DNA from: Cyprinodon diabolis
Lineage: Eukaryota; Chordata; Actinopteri; Cyprinodontiformes; Cyprinodontidae
Reading direction: 5' to 3'
DNA: 64,000 nucleotides
NCBI GenBank assembly: GCA_030533445.1
Contig: CM060072.1
Location: 22,491,767 to 22,555,766, forward strand
Both the position numbers and the translations under genes were made by a program. The notes under the pieces were generated by a model that was given only the letters and a program-made list of their open reading frames with translations, did not search any database and was not told the origin of the DNA. Position 1 is the stretch's first letter; every line of letters starts with the position of its first letter. Of this stretch, positions 37,401 through 52,600 are shown in pieces.

Positions 37401-38216
37401 CAGACAGGGTGGTGATTTGCACAGATTCTAAAGCTGCAATGAAAGCATTCATTCAGGAGGAAATAATAGGAAAGACCTTGTATTAGAAATGAATCAGAGT
37501 TTTTTTTTTAGGTATTTAGGTATGGAATAGATGTTGAGTTCTGTTGGAAATGAAATAGCAAACAAGATAGCTAAAAAGTCTTTAGGAAAGCAGAATACAG
37601 ATCTGATTCCATTCGGGAAAAGGGAAGGTAAATCATTAATTAAAAAGAAAGAAACAGAATTATGGGGGAAAAAATGGGATTAAGATGAGAAAGGAAGATT
37701 ATACAGGGTTCAAAAATTATGGAGAAAGAAGCAGAAGGGAAGAAATCATTAATACTAGATGAAGAACTGGACATACCTACTTGAATGAGTTGTACTTTGT
37801 ACTAGGGAAGAGAAATAATGGGGAAATAATTTACAAAGAAAAGGACATAGGGATTGTGCTTTAATGGATTGCATTAAATATGCAACAGAGAGAGAGGATG
37901 AGGAAAGTAATTATGGAAAAAGGGGAGGGAATTGAGTATTAAAGGAATTTTAGGGACAGATGGAGATAGGGAAGACTATTTGGTTATCAATAAAGTATTG
38001 TTTTTATTTTTACATAACACTAAAATAAAAAATAGAATATAGTAGGTGGAACTATAGAGCTACACACTCATGTACAGTAAGTGGCGCTATGCACCTGTAA
38101 ATTGTTTGCAATCCGCTAATCTAACAAAGAAGAATGTTTTCTAATTCTTACTCTCCGTAGGCTCCTTCTCCTAGAGTCTGAACGACGTCCCAGTCCTGTA
38201 CAAAGGCCACCGCCAT
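28419..38216 (-). CDS. chek1: Checkpoint kinase 1 (Chk1), complete
   Basis: Serine/threonine kinase that acts below ATR in the nucleus to stop the cell cycle after replication stress or DNA damage, chiefly by phosphorylating Cdc25. Coding exons, 5' to 3' on the minus strand: 38216-38152, 37016-36902, 36834-36726, 34417-34353, 34274-34205, 34107-33919, 33336-33232, 32188-32105, 31841-31775, 31693-31525, 31418-31287, 31197-31096, 28514-28419. Total is 1368 nt, 455 codons, close to the 476 aa of human Chk1. Visible: N-terminal [10 protein letters not shown], Gly loop GEGAYGE, VAVK lysine, hinge [31 protein letters not shown] at the end of the kinase domain, then the KA1-like C-terminal domain with [14 protein letters not shown] and [13 protein letters not shown]. 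The intron between 32105 and 31841 starts with GC instead of GT. The shorter length lies in the linker. Confidence 0.95.
29530..29760. repeat. Interspersed repeat with CGCGGGGGTTAC motif
   Basis: CCCTCGTTTTTCGCGGGGGT followed by GTGATAGGCAAATCTGTGAA is a motif I recognise from short dispersed vertebrate DNA-transposon derivatives. It lies in the last intron of chek1. The right end is not defined. Confidence 0.4.
30360..30740. mobile_element. hAT-type MITE with 8-bp target duplication
   Basis: Begins TAGGGCTGCAAC and ends GTTTCAGCCCAA, imperfect terminal inverted repeats. ATCTAAAT occurs exactly at 30352-30359 and 30741-30748. The 381-bp interior is rich in ATTAAT/TTAATC motifs. Lies in the last (3') intron of chek1. 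Confidence 0.8.
33390..33575 (+). repeat. Dispersed repeat ending in GGAT tetramers
   Basis: Ends GATGAAAAATGGATGGATGG, a tail common to fish non-LTR elements and their derivatives. It lies in the chek1 intron upstream of 33336 and is too short to classify. Confidence 0.4.
34418..36725. other. Large chek1 intron with repeat pieces
   Basis: Contains an A run of about 30 bases near 34890-34915 and, at 35055-35400, a degenerate MITE fragment related to 1255-1630. The open frame 36454-36927 on the plus strand overlaps the antisense of a real exon and is not a gene. Confidence 0.5.
37095..37260. repeat. MITE fragment related to 1255-1630
   Basis: Shares GGCATGCAGGTATTGGCCGA with the fragments at 35317 and 1548. 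It is truncated, in the second coding intron of chek1. Confidence 0.4.
37420..38140 (+). mobile_element. Decayed non-LTR retrotransposon 3' end with RNase H-like remnant
   Basis: From about 37530 the plus strand reads like [20 protein letters not shown], then [13 protein letters not shown], and later a C..C/ETVEH-like zone. This is the pattern of the RNase H and C-terminal zinc region of I-clade fish LINEs. It is followed by a tail with GTGGCGCTATGCACCTGTAA and AAGAAGAATG near 38080-38135. Frames are broken by stops and indels. Antisense to chek1 in its first coding intron. Confidence 0.45.
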
Positions 38217-38408
38217 GCTACAATAAAGACAGAAACTGATCTGAAACAGGCTGCATAGATCCAACAATCACCAACTGTCTATTTAAACTCTACCATCTAG
38301 ACTGCAGACGTGCTGGCAAGGATTCTTGACTTAAAATGCCACAATTAATAGATTTTAACACACCTTGAACTTTATTTGAACGCCTAATGTCAGTTTATTA
38401 AATCCTAC

Positions 38409-38570
38409 CTGTATAGTCTTGCTCTACAGCAGCCGTTTTCGGACCAGGCGATTCGGTAAAGAATAAACTATCCCTGTCATGTGTCTACGGTAGAAAATCC
38501 TGACGCAAATTTCGCGCGTTGTTGTGTTACCGGCGTTAACTTCCGCTTCTCTTGCGTCACTTCCGCCAGA
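38409..38570 (-). promoter_or_regulatory. chek1 promoter and non-coding first exon region
   Basis: A splice donor (CAG then GTAGGA on the minus strand) at 38408/38409 and an acceptor just before the ATG (38218) imply a non-coding first exon. Upstream is an E2F consensus TTTCGCGC at 38510-38517 and two ETS-type GCGGAAGT sites (38539-38546 and 38559-38566). There is no TATA box. E2F control fits the known S-phase expression of CHEK1. Confidence 0.6.
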
Positions 38571-40635
<2,065 letters not shown>

Positions 40636-43600
40636 ATGGGGACTTCTGGCAGCTGGAGCTGGCTTGCTGCACTCTTGTGTCTCCTCAGTTTGGGTAAGGC
40701 ATTTCTGATTAACAAACAATATCAGCTTTCAGATTTTAAAATGTTGAAAATGTCCAGGTATCTAGCAAGCACAGTTAAGGGATTTTTAATTGACAATACA
40801 CAAGCTTAAAAGTTCCTCTTTCCAAATTAAAAGAAAAAAGGTGCCGAGATTATAAGATAATGTTAATGTGTTTGAAAAGTGATATTTTAATACATGCAAA
40901 CTTACATGAGATGTAATTTTTTAAAAGAAATGTTTTAATTCGGGTAAGCATTATTGTTTAAAGGCTTCAACCAATAAACATTCATCACAATTTTGTGACG
41001 ACTCCAGGCTTTTGATACCATAAATCAATATGAATGCAGCAGTTTTAATCTATTTTGAATTTCACAATGCTAATTTATGATAGTATCATGATTAATGCAT
41101 ATCTAAGTAAGTAAGTTTAAAAAAATATCCTAAATTTTTTGAATAGTTAACGACCTCGTATCTTTCAAAATTTTTGTTAATGTAAAAGCTGTGGACCATT
41201 TTTAACAGACATTGTACGTAGTTAAAGTTTAACCATACAACACTTCTTATGGATAAAGAAACACGCGGTTCCAGTGAATAATATGAAAAATTGAAAAAAG
41301 TTTAAAAAAATACCTCATTGATAAAAATACATCTGGGAATCTGTCAATTAACACAAAAAATAATTGAAATAAGGAGAGACCCTCGCTTTGTCCAACCAAA
41401 TGAAAGTGTTGATTAATTCTGTTACACTTGATATTATAAAAAAAAACAATTGTAATAAATTAGAAAGATTTCCAGCTCTCTACCTCCAAACCCTTTGTTT
41501 GTGATTTGAAAGTCAGCTGTTTTCTTTGAAATTTTGCGTACCAATATCAATCCTAAGTATAGTAAAACCGTCTTTGACTGATAATATTTCTTCAGCACAT
41601 TAAACTAAATAATAAAATTTGACGTCAAATTTAACCAATAAAAGCAACTATTCTGTAGATATAATAAAACATTTCCATTAGTCCTAAAGTGATACCTAAA
41701 AAAATTAGATGCTATATTCAATTTCTGTCTCCTTTAGATGTTGAGGTTCTGTGCAATTGTACTCGGAATGATTTGGATATAGAGGGAGGTGAATATACGC
41801 TGTCCAAGAATCTACTGCCAGGCAGCTTACTCATCTACCAATGTCATGATGGATACTATCCATATCCTGCTTTGACTCGCCTCTGCCAGCCTAACGGCTC
41901 CTGGAGACCCCCACCCAAAAGGTTTCTACCACAGAGATGCAAACGTGAGCAGTATATCTTTTGAGGTTTCAGAATTTACCTAATACTTCCTCATCTGGAT
42001 AACAGCTGACTTTCTTTCCTGAAGGTGTTGAATGCCCTGACCCAAATGTGTTAGAAAATGGAAACGTCTTCCCTGGTCAGGAAAAGTACTATGTGGGCGA
42101 TGTGACATCGTATGATTGCTACTCTGGATACACCATGAGAGGCTCGCCCAGTCGGGTTTGCTTACCGAATGGGAAATGGAATGGCTCCACTCCAATCTGC
42201 AGCCGCGACTGTGAGTCCTGAGCAGCTTTATCTTTTCATTTTACCATCTTATAAGGGGCAATGAAGTTTTGTGTGTGGGACAAACAGACACACCCAGAGT
42301 TTATTGAAATATGTAGAAAACAGTACTTTAGACAGGACAGGACTTGATGATATAAAGTTTAAAAAAGAACAAAAGTGTATTAGTGAATACATCATGACAT
42401 TAGATTACAGTACATGATATATGTAGTATACATGTGATCACATCTTATTACCTAGAATTCAACCTGAAACATTGAGAGACAGGTAACAGTTTATTGGAAT
42501 GTGAAACTGCCGCAGGTTGGAAGGGATTCATCCGAGTCAGCAACCCAAACTTCTGGAAGGAGATTGGACATATGAGTGACAAGACAGAAGCAGAGGGAAT
42601 TGTTTCTAGTGTTAGATTCCGGGTCACTAAACATCTCGTGTTTGGGGACAAACTTTGAGAGTTTCCAAAGATGCTGGTTGCCATGTGACATCACTGGTGA
42701 ACCTCAGAGGGTTCTGTAAAAGTTTAAAAACAATCCACTGGACTTGCTTTCCAAGGTTTGAAGACTCAGAGGGTTCCTAAATCCATGCAGACAGATTAGG
42801 AGGAATCCTTTTTTGAGAGTTATTGTTGGTCCAGGGAAATGCACAGGGTCAGAACTGTGAGAGCAGAGACAGGCAGAATAATCAAGGGGACAAACCAGAG
42901 TATGGAATCCAGAGACGGTCTAGAGTCAAAGCCAGGTGATCCGAGATCCAGAAATAATCCAGCCGAGAATCTGAGAGTGAGTTCAGTGGACAGAAAACAG
43001 GTAAGATCCAAAAAACACACAATGACAGGTCCGGTAGGGTTCAGGCAGTTTTCAGAGAATCAGGGGGCAGAATCAGGTCAGAATCATGCAGACAGGTATA
43101 CATGCTGGATAAAACTCACTGATGGCTTGTAATAATCAGGCGCTATTAGCTGGTCTGGTTATACAGTCAGGTGAGCAGGTGAATCTGATGGAGCCTGATT
43201 GGAAACAGGGCAGAGCTCACAGGTGTGTTGAATCCTGAATCAAACCAGCACTAGTGCCAGAAATTATGACATTTAGTTTAATTTTCATCAACAAAGCCAA
43301 AGTATTGATGTAGGCCTCCCCTCAACATTGCTGGTTTGAGTAAAACATCCACTTCATTGCTTACTTTTGGAAATAACAGAGGTCATAGTGTCTTATCTTT
43401 TGTTCTTTGCACAGCCGGAGATGCCTGTCCTGATCCTGGAGTGCCGCCTGGAGCCTTAAGAGTGGGAAACATGTTTGGGATTGACGATAGAGTGAAATAC
43501 AGCTGTAATGGCAACCTGTTTTTGATTGGCTCTAAGGAGAGAGTGTGTCAGGAGAACGGCCAGTGGACAGGAACAGAGCCAGCATGCTATTGTAAGATTT

Positions 43601-46600
43601 GATGATACCTTGATCGTTTATAACGGCTGAACCACTGATATGTGCAATTTGTGCCAAAAAAACGTTAAAATTCAGACATCTATACTTTCTTCAATAAGTG
43701 ATTATAAGTACATGAAACATTTAAACAGTAAATACATGACAATACCTCTAGTGTGACTACCTGCACCAAGTATATGGAGTTGGTCCTCCATATAAGTAGT
43801 ACATAACTGAAAAATTGAAGGAAAACAATCAATGGTATTAATGAATTTTAAAAATTGAAATGTTGTTAATTGTATTTAATGTCTGTTAAATAATTAATAC
43901 TATTTATTGATGTTTAGCTTTTTACAACTGGAATAATTACTAATTATTCCTTAAACTTGAATAAAAAATAATCTGTTCATAAATTTGGACTATACTTGGT
44001 GTCTGAAAGTTCGATGCAAATATTTACAGTTGTGAAAGCAAGACATGGGAAAGTTTAATTGGTATGAATGTGTATACATTTCTAATAATTTTTTTCTATT
44101 CCAACCTCTTCTTTCTAACTTTAAGTTGTCAACATCTCAGAAATGCATCTATTTCCACAGCCGGATCTTGTGAGAAATTTGCTGTGCAGTTTGGAAAAAA
44201 GCAGATTAAAAAAATCGTATTAATCTTTTGAAAATACCAAGAAAACATTTGATTTTGTATTTTTACTGCTTTTGTTTTGGGATAAAAAAAAAATCCCTAA
44301 AATTTTTTAGAGATGTCTAATTAACTCCCTTTGCTAGTGGAAATGTCTGTACTGGATTTGATCCTTTTTGTGCAATTTCAGCTCCTGTAATTTAAATCTA
44401 AAGTAAATATTGTGTTTTTGCTGCTATCCCTTTAAGTCAAGCACACATATGACACCCCAAAAGAGGTTTCGGAAGAATTTGGAAGTGCCATTAAAGACAC
44501 CCTTACCACCAGTCAGTCACTAAGTAAGTTCCTAAATGAATCTTATTACTCTTGCTATTGTCAGACAATGAATGTGTCTAGATCATTTTTCTTACAAAAA
44601 AACTATAGCAATGTTTCCCTTTTGTACTTTCTAGTAACCACTAATTAATCATGTTAAACGAGAATACGTTGTAAAAAATAAAGCAAATGACTCACTCAAA
44701 AATTCTCTTGTTTTACAGATGATACCCAAGAAGGGAGATCAATAAGGATTTCAAAAAACGGGACTCTCAATATCTATATTGCTGTTGACATTTCTGAGAG
44801 CATTAAAGAAGAAGAATTTGATCAAGCAAGAAACGCAGTTATTACCCTGATTAGAAAGGTGAGACACAAAAAGTAGATAGTGGCAGGAAAGCCTGGTAAG
44901 CTCTTTAAAGCATGGTGTCATATTTATAACAGAGATTGTCACTTTCCATTGGTGAATGCTGTTTTTGGCTGGTAATCAAATTAATTCTACAGGGTAGAAT
45001 ATGAAGAAAAGGACATATTTAAAAGCATCAACAAATAGTTTGCTGGACCGAAAACAAAGTTCAGGAGATGTAGGTTATCCTGTTGAAGGGTCCACTGACA
45101 GCTGACTGAGTTTATGATACCATGCAAAAAGAATGCATCGAAAACAATGTTTCAGTTATTTATATCTTAAATGGATTGAATAGGTACGTACCATTGCTAC
45201 ATGCTGATCCAAGTGAAGCGTATTCTGCAAAAATTAGGTTTAAATATAATCAGCTAGGTTTATTCATTGGAGTATTATAAATAAGCCAAATGTAATAAAA
45301 TTCAACTAAAAAGCCTAATGATCATATCGCAGGTCAAACCACCCATAATAATCTACTAGAAGGTAATGCTGCACAAAGATTTTACGAGATTTGTTCGACT
45401 GAGAAGTATTTGTAGATACAGCACAGCTTTACCAAACAATCTCTTTAAGTTGTCTAGAGAAATATCACTGTTGGGAAGTACTACTGACATGAAAATGATC
45501 ATAAGAGCAAAACTAAAGGGAAATTCACACTTGAAACTTGCAATAGAGTTACTGCCTCAGACATGGTTCTCTTTGCTCCCTCCTGCCACACCTACAGCAT
45601 GCACTGGGGGGGTTTGCGTTCAAGTGTGAAGCGGTCGGCATGAGAATCACCTCCTCAAAGTCTGACGCCATAGTACTCAACAAGAAAAAGGGTCGCTTGA
45701 CCCCTTCAGGTTGGAGAAAAGTTACTGCCTCAACTGGAGGAGTTCAAGTATCTTGGGGTCCTGTTCATAACTGAGGGGAGAATGGGCCCAGAGATCAATA
45801 TACGGCTGCTGCTATAATGCAGACGCTGCACCAGTCTGTTGTATTGAAGAGACAGCTTAGCGAAAAGGCAAAGCTCTCAATTTATCGGTCAGGCTATGTT
45901 CCTACCCTCACCTATATTCAAGAAATCTGAATCATGACCAAAAGAACAAGATTCTGCATACAAGCAGTTAAAATTAGTTTCCTCTGGAGGGTGGCCTTAG
46001 AGATAGGATAAGGAGCTCAGCCATCCGGGAGAGGCTCGGAGTACAGACACTTCTCTCAGACAACTTTTTCTGATGCCCCCTGCATGCCTTTCTCAGGGGG
46101 TTTTGTAGGCATGTCCAACCAGGAAGAGGCCCAGGGGATGACCCATGACATGCTGGAGGGACTCTATCTCTTGGCTGGCCTGGAAGCATCCCGGGCTTAC
46201 CCCAGCAGAGCTGAAGGAGGTGTCTGCGGAGAGGAAAATCACACAAAAAATCATAATCTTGACTGATGTTTCTTGGCTTGAGGCTCTTGCTTCATTGCCA
46301 AAGCATGCTTCTCAAAAAAGACCCTGCTGATTAATAGATCACTTTCTCTATAGAATAACAACCATATGTAATAAAAAAAAAAACAAAAAAAAAAACCCAG
46401 CTGTACTGCTTTAACAAAGCATTTCCCTGCAATCATTCAAGCTAACCGGTGCCCATAAAGTTTTGTCAGAAGTTTTTAAAAGAGCCTCACTGAGTTGTTT
46501 TCCACAGATCTCCTCCTTCAGTGTGTCACCAAACTACGACATCGTCTTCTTCTCGTCTGAAGTATACAGGGTGGTCAACATTCTCGATTTTTTGGATGGC

Positions 46601-49600
46601 AAAATAAAACTTAACTCAGTAACAGAAAACCTGAAAAATTTTAAAGTGGGAAGTAAGTCTAGGACAAGCACACAATGTCCTAATTTTAAATACAGCAAGA
46701 CTGTTGCTTCTGGTTTAATATATGTGTTTGTATGTGGTTTGTTTTAAAGACAAGAACACTGGAACGGATCTGAATCTTGTCTTCAAAGCATTTGAGGGTC
46801 AAATGGGTTTTATAAAGGAACGAGTTGGAAAAGAGCGATTCAAAGATCATCGGCATGTCCTGATCTTTTTCACAGATGGTAATGGGCATGTTTCATGATA
46901 TAAAAACAACTGACCATTACCAGTAATTACGTTTTTTCAATCTTATGTAATCTATTTAAGCTCTAAGTTACGATAATTACATGTTATAATTTAGTCTGTT
47001 GGGGGTGCTAATGTTTTTACTGTGGGAATCTGCTACAACATGAGGAAGTATGCTTAGCTTTTTACAAATGTATTCAGTCTAAGACTTTTACAATTAAAAG
47101 CCTACCTTTGCAGGTGCCTATAACATGGGTGGATCTCCTCAACCCACTGTTGCCAGAATAAAGAACATGGTTTACATGAATCAACTTGGAGAAGCTGGAT
47201 CAAGAGAAGAATATCTGGGTAAGCTTTCAACATTTTGCCTTAAAAAAAGAAAGAAAGAAATTGAGATCCAATTTGGGCCATCATTTTATTGAATACCTTG
47301 TAAGGAAAGACATATACAGTGTTAGCAAAGTTCCTGGCTGTTCAGAACCACACAGGTTTACCCTATGTACTTAAGAAGCCTGCAGAAAGCTGCAAAGGTT
47401 TTTCCATTTTTTTCCCACTGTCAGACTCACCATCGGTAAGTGAAAATGGGGACGAGCACATAGGACGCCTTACGTAAACATACAGTATCAACAGAATGAT
47501 TGACCATTAGGAGGACCACTTATTTTGAAGATCCAATCGGGAAAAATAACATCCTACACTATACCTTTAATATTTTCTAAAACTATGTTTTGCTACATAT
47601 GCAAATGAAAGTCTTTTGGATATTTTTTTTTATTTACTTAATAAATCACATCTCTTGTAGCTCTATGGCTTAAAGACAACCAAATGGCAGGGGTTATGTT
47701 GTATTCTGTAAGCGTTTTTATTTTCTCACAAGAAATAAACAAAACAAATAGTCAAGAATAGCATCCCCAAAAGCATGATGTTGCCTCCCACATGTTAAAA
47801 ATATCCCAAATTATATTCAAGTGAACAAACAATAAACATAACCTTGGTACCAAATGCTAAGCCCAGTATATTTGGGAAACAGCTGAATATTCACTGAACT
47901 GTTTTGCAAAGAATTTCAAGTATTTCTTCAAAGAACAAATACATTAACTAGAACAGTATTTGAAGCAAGATGCAAACTGTTTGTACTCTTTTACTACGGT
48001 AAGGAGGGAATTTTGTTCTATTATTTGAAATTGATATTGATACTATTTGAAAAAAAAAGCTCTGTAAATGGATTTGAATAAAATACAAGCTGGAGATTAA
48101 ACTTTAAAAGTCTTCCTAATGAAAAAAGGTTTTGTGAATACCTTTTTTTATTGAAATTGTTTTATCACGTTTTTGATATATTTAATTCTTTCTCAAAATT
48201 TGTCCTTTTCAGATTGAATGTTAAAACCGTGTTTTGCAGATTTTTCAAATTTTCTTCACCTCAAGCCCAATAAAAACACTTTCTTGACTGATGAAAGAAA
48301 AATGTGTTTGAATGCTCATTTATTTTGCTCATTTTAAAATGCTATTTTAAAAGAATGCGATCTTTAACATTTAACACTTAATCTAAAAAACAAGGAAAAG
48401 TTCAAAAGTAAAAATTGAAAATAAAAAATCTGTAGAATACATGTTGTGAAAAAAATACTAGATGATAAAAAATTACAAAGAATAAAATCTGAAAAAAACA
48501 AACAAACAATTAAGTGTCGCTCAAAACTTTTTTTAAATAAGAAACACTAAGTTTCATTTCTGGATGGAATTTTGATTCCATTTACAAAATTTGCTTGCAA
48601 AAAATAATTTGACCAAATTCCCTCCATCCAACAGGCACCATGTTCTGTATATAAATTATCAATGAAGTATGTTTTGATTGTAATGTGATAAAATCTATTA
48701 ATGTTTCAAGGGATATTTAAATCTTGTAATCATTGAATTGTCTTTTTTACCGAATTTTGCATTGCAAATAAACTTGCCTTGCCTTGTATGTGATAAAATA
48801 CATAAATGTTTAAAGACTTATGAATACTGTGGAAAGCCTCTGAATTTCATGTCAGTTAATCACTAACCAATCACCACTTTTCAGACATCTATGTCTTTGC
48901 CATCGGGGCTGACATCTTTGATGAAGACCTGCAACCCCTCACTACAGGAACAGGAGGCGAACATTACTTCAGAATGAAAAAAATTGAAGAGTTACGGGAG
49001 ACCTTTGATAAAATAATTGGTAAGACCTGTTAGAAAAGGAGAAGCTACATAAATCCTCTAATGTGTGTGTATGTGCATCCCTGTGTGTTTTCCCATAATT
49101 CCTCCTTCAGCAGCAATCTAACTCAGGGGAGAACTGTGATCATAAATGGGGGTCTGGTTGCTTCTCTAGTTTCCAAAAGTAGCAGAGGCAAGCTGCTGCT
49201 CCTGATGTTGGAGGGGAATGATGATTTACCGCAGTGGACCGGTATCAAGTGATTAAATTGATTGATTGATTAAATTCATGGGCCATAAAGACTGAGAGTG
49301 AATGTAATATTTATGTATGTTGAACTACCCTAATTTGTCTTTAAAAGTAGATTCATGCTACATTTTGCTTGTACATACACATAAACATACATGTGTTCTC
49401 ATGTTTTTTAACTCCTTTTACAGTTTCTGAACACTGCGAAACTAAAGTCACAGACCATTATTTGTACACAAACATAATGAATAAAGTCGAATTGGATTCT
49501 GATTCTAAAGTTGAAATCCAGTAAAGAGAACCAACCACCAATATCAGAGCCTATTACTATAGTCTATATTTAACCAATATGCATTTGTTTTTCTTGTTTG

Positions 49601-52600
49601 CTTGTTTTTAATGCAGATGAAAGTGAAGTTGTTGGACTGTGTGGCCTTCATAGAGATTATGAAACCACAGGGGACAAAACAGACAAGAGGAGAAGATATC
49701 CATGGCTGGTTTTCGTTATTAACCAGGTTGTACAATTTATCAATGAGTTAACTATTCCAAGGACGTATGTAGTAGAGCAAAAAATCATTAAGAAATTAAA
49801 GATTTATGACATTTGAAAACTTTTATTGAGTTAGTTTCTTGCAAGGCTAGCTGTATATCAGTACGATAACCTAAAAGATATCACTACCCTTTCTTTAATC
49901 GTTGGTTGCATTACATCCTTATGTTTGCTGTAAGCTTTTCATCTGGGCTAAATTGATAAACTCAGCATAAATATATAAAGAATCAAAAGTATAGACCTAC
50001 ACTTATTATACTCGTACTCGTCGTTTCCCGCTTTATCCGGAACCGGGTCGCGGGGGCAGCAGACTAAGCAGAGACTCCCAGACTTTCCTCTCCACAGACA
50101 CCTCCTCCAGCTCTGTTGGGGGAAGCCCTAGGCGCTCCCAGGCCAGCCGAGAGACATAGTCTCTCCAGCGTGTCCTGGGTCGTCCCCTGGGCCTCCTCCC
50201 GGTGGGACGTGCCTGGAACACCTCCCGAGGGAGGCGTCCAGGGGGCATCCGAAGAAGATGTCCGAGCCACCTCAACTGACTCCTCTCGATGTGGAGGAGA
50301 ACCGGCTCTACTCTGAGCCTCTCCCGAATGACCGAGCTCCTCACCCTATCTCTAAGGGAGAGGCCAGCCACCCTGCGGAGAAAGCTCATTTCAGCCGCTT
50401 GTATCCGGGATCTCGTTCTTTCGGTCATGATCCAAATTTTATGACCATAGGTGAGGGTAGGAATGTAGACCGACCGGTAAATTGAGAGCTTTGCCTTTTC
50501 GCTCAGCTCTCTCTTCACCACGACAGACCGGTGCAGCGTCCGCATTATTGCAGCAGCCGCACCGATCCGTCTATCGATCTCCCGCTCCATTCTTCCCTCA
50601 CTCGTGAACAGGATCCCAAGATACTTGAACTCCTCCATTTGAGGCAGGGACTCTCCTCCAACCTGAAGGGGACAAGCCACCTTTTTCCGGTTGAGAACCA
50701 TGGCCTCGGACTTGGAGGAGCTGATTCTCATCCCGGCCGCTTCACACTCGGCTGCGAACCGCCCCAGCGCACGCTGTAGGTCTTGGCAGGAGGGAGCCAG
50801 CAGAACTACGTCATCCGGAAAAAGCAGGGACGAGATCTGCTGGTCCCCGAACCAGACCCCCTCCGGTCCTTGGCTGCGCTTAGAAATCCTGTCCATAAAA
50901 GTTATGAACAGGACCGGTGACAGAGGGCAGCCCTGTCGGAGTCCAACATGCACTGGGAACAGGTCTGACTTAGTGCCGGCAATGCAAACCAGACTCCTGC
51001 TCCGCTTGTACAGAGAACGGATGGCCCCTAATAAAGGGCCCCCGACTCCGTACTCCTGGAGCACCCCCCACAGGGCAGCATGAGGGACACGGTCGAATGC
51101 CTTCTCCAAGTCCACAAAACACATGTGGACTGGTTGGGCAAACTCCCATGAACCCTCAAGCACCCTGCAGAGGGTGTAGAGCTGGTCCACTGTTCCACGG
51201 CCAGGAAGAAAATCACACTGCTCCTCCTGCAGCCGAGGTTCGACAATCAGCCGGACTCTCCTCTCCAGCACCCTGGCATAGGCCTTTCCGGGGAGGCTGA
51301 GAAGTGTGATTCCCCGATAATTGGAACACACCCTCCGGTCCCCCTTCTTGTGGAGGGGAACCACCACCCCAGTCTGCCAATCCAGGGGAACTGTCCCCGA
51401 CCTCCACGCGATGTTGAAGAGACAAGTCAACCATGACAGCCCAACAACATCCAGAGCTCTAAGATACTCAGGACGGATCTCGTCCACCCCAGAAGCCTTG
51501 CAACCGTGGAGTTTTTTGACCACCTCGGTGACTTCGGCCTGGGTGATGAACGATTCCAGCCCCAAGCACCCCGTCTCTTCTTCCCCCACGGAAGGCGTGT
51601 CTGTCGGGTTGAGGAGATCCTCAAAGTATTCCTTCCACCGCCCGACAATATCCTCCTTCAAGGTCAGCAGCTCCCCACTCCCACTGAAAACAGTGTTAGC
51701 GAAGCACTGCTTTCCCCTCCGGAGGCGCCGGACGGTTTGCCAGAATCGCTTTGAGGCCAACCGATAGTCTTTTTCCATGGCCTCTCCAAACTTATTATAC
51801 TGCTTTCCTGTATGGCTTTAGGGGATAAAAAAAAAAACCTGCATCGGATCACTGGTGTCGCCTGACTTTGTCCTGACTGCTGCTCACTGCTTCACCTTCG
51901 GAGATGAAGCGGAACATATAAAGATTGATATCGAGGATGGAGGCAAAAGAGGTAATGAATTACACTCACTGATGGCCTTATCAACCTCCAACTAATTTAA
52001 TAAACAGCTGTAAGGCTATTATTTTCAATGTATTTCACAATGAAAAGGAAACTACCGTAAATCCTCTAATATAGGCCGGGGCCTTTATTTCACTCAGGTA
52101 CATCTTGGTCCAGGCCATTATTGGAAGGAGGCCAGAATTAGAGGCAGGCCTCTATTTCTATTTGATCAAAACAGACTATCAGGGGAATGAAAAAAAAGAG
52201 ATTTTGTGTCTCTTTGAACCTATAAAATACTAGTTTCATTTATTGAAAAAGTACAGTTAACATAACGGTATACAGAACATTGTTCAGACATCTTCCAGCA
52301 GCTGCAATTTTTCTGCACGGCAATACAAGTAAAAAGAAGACACAGAATGGAATCTTGGCCAAACTGACTTGCGAAACAAAGTAAAAAAAAAAAATGCAAA
52401 CTGTTCTGCCATCACAGCGAAATTTTATCTGAGGCAGGCTAAGTGGAAGTAGGCTACCGGTATCATATATTTCAAGAGAAATTCAGAACAACGAAGGCCC
52501 ACGAAATTCTGTCATTTTAACGCTGCCTGGTTACCACCAGACCTGCTGGTAATCACATCTGTCTTTCAGATCAGAATGATTGTGTGACTGGTTATACTCC

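Noticed and set aside
44155..44200. Possible extra CCP exon after CCACAG at 44160
   Set aside because: The start resembles the acceptor and first bases of the 43415 exon, but no CCP cysteine pattern follows and the phases already join without it.
49061..49252. 63-codon frame in a factor B intron
   Set aside because: No similarity to complement domains and the flanking exons join in phase without it.
50116..51767. Several plus-strand frames of 66-148 codons opposite the Rex3 RT
   Set aside because: Antisense shadows of the GC-rich reverse transcriptase frame with no domain of their own.
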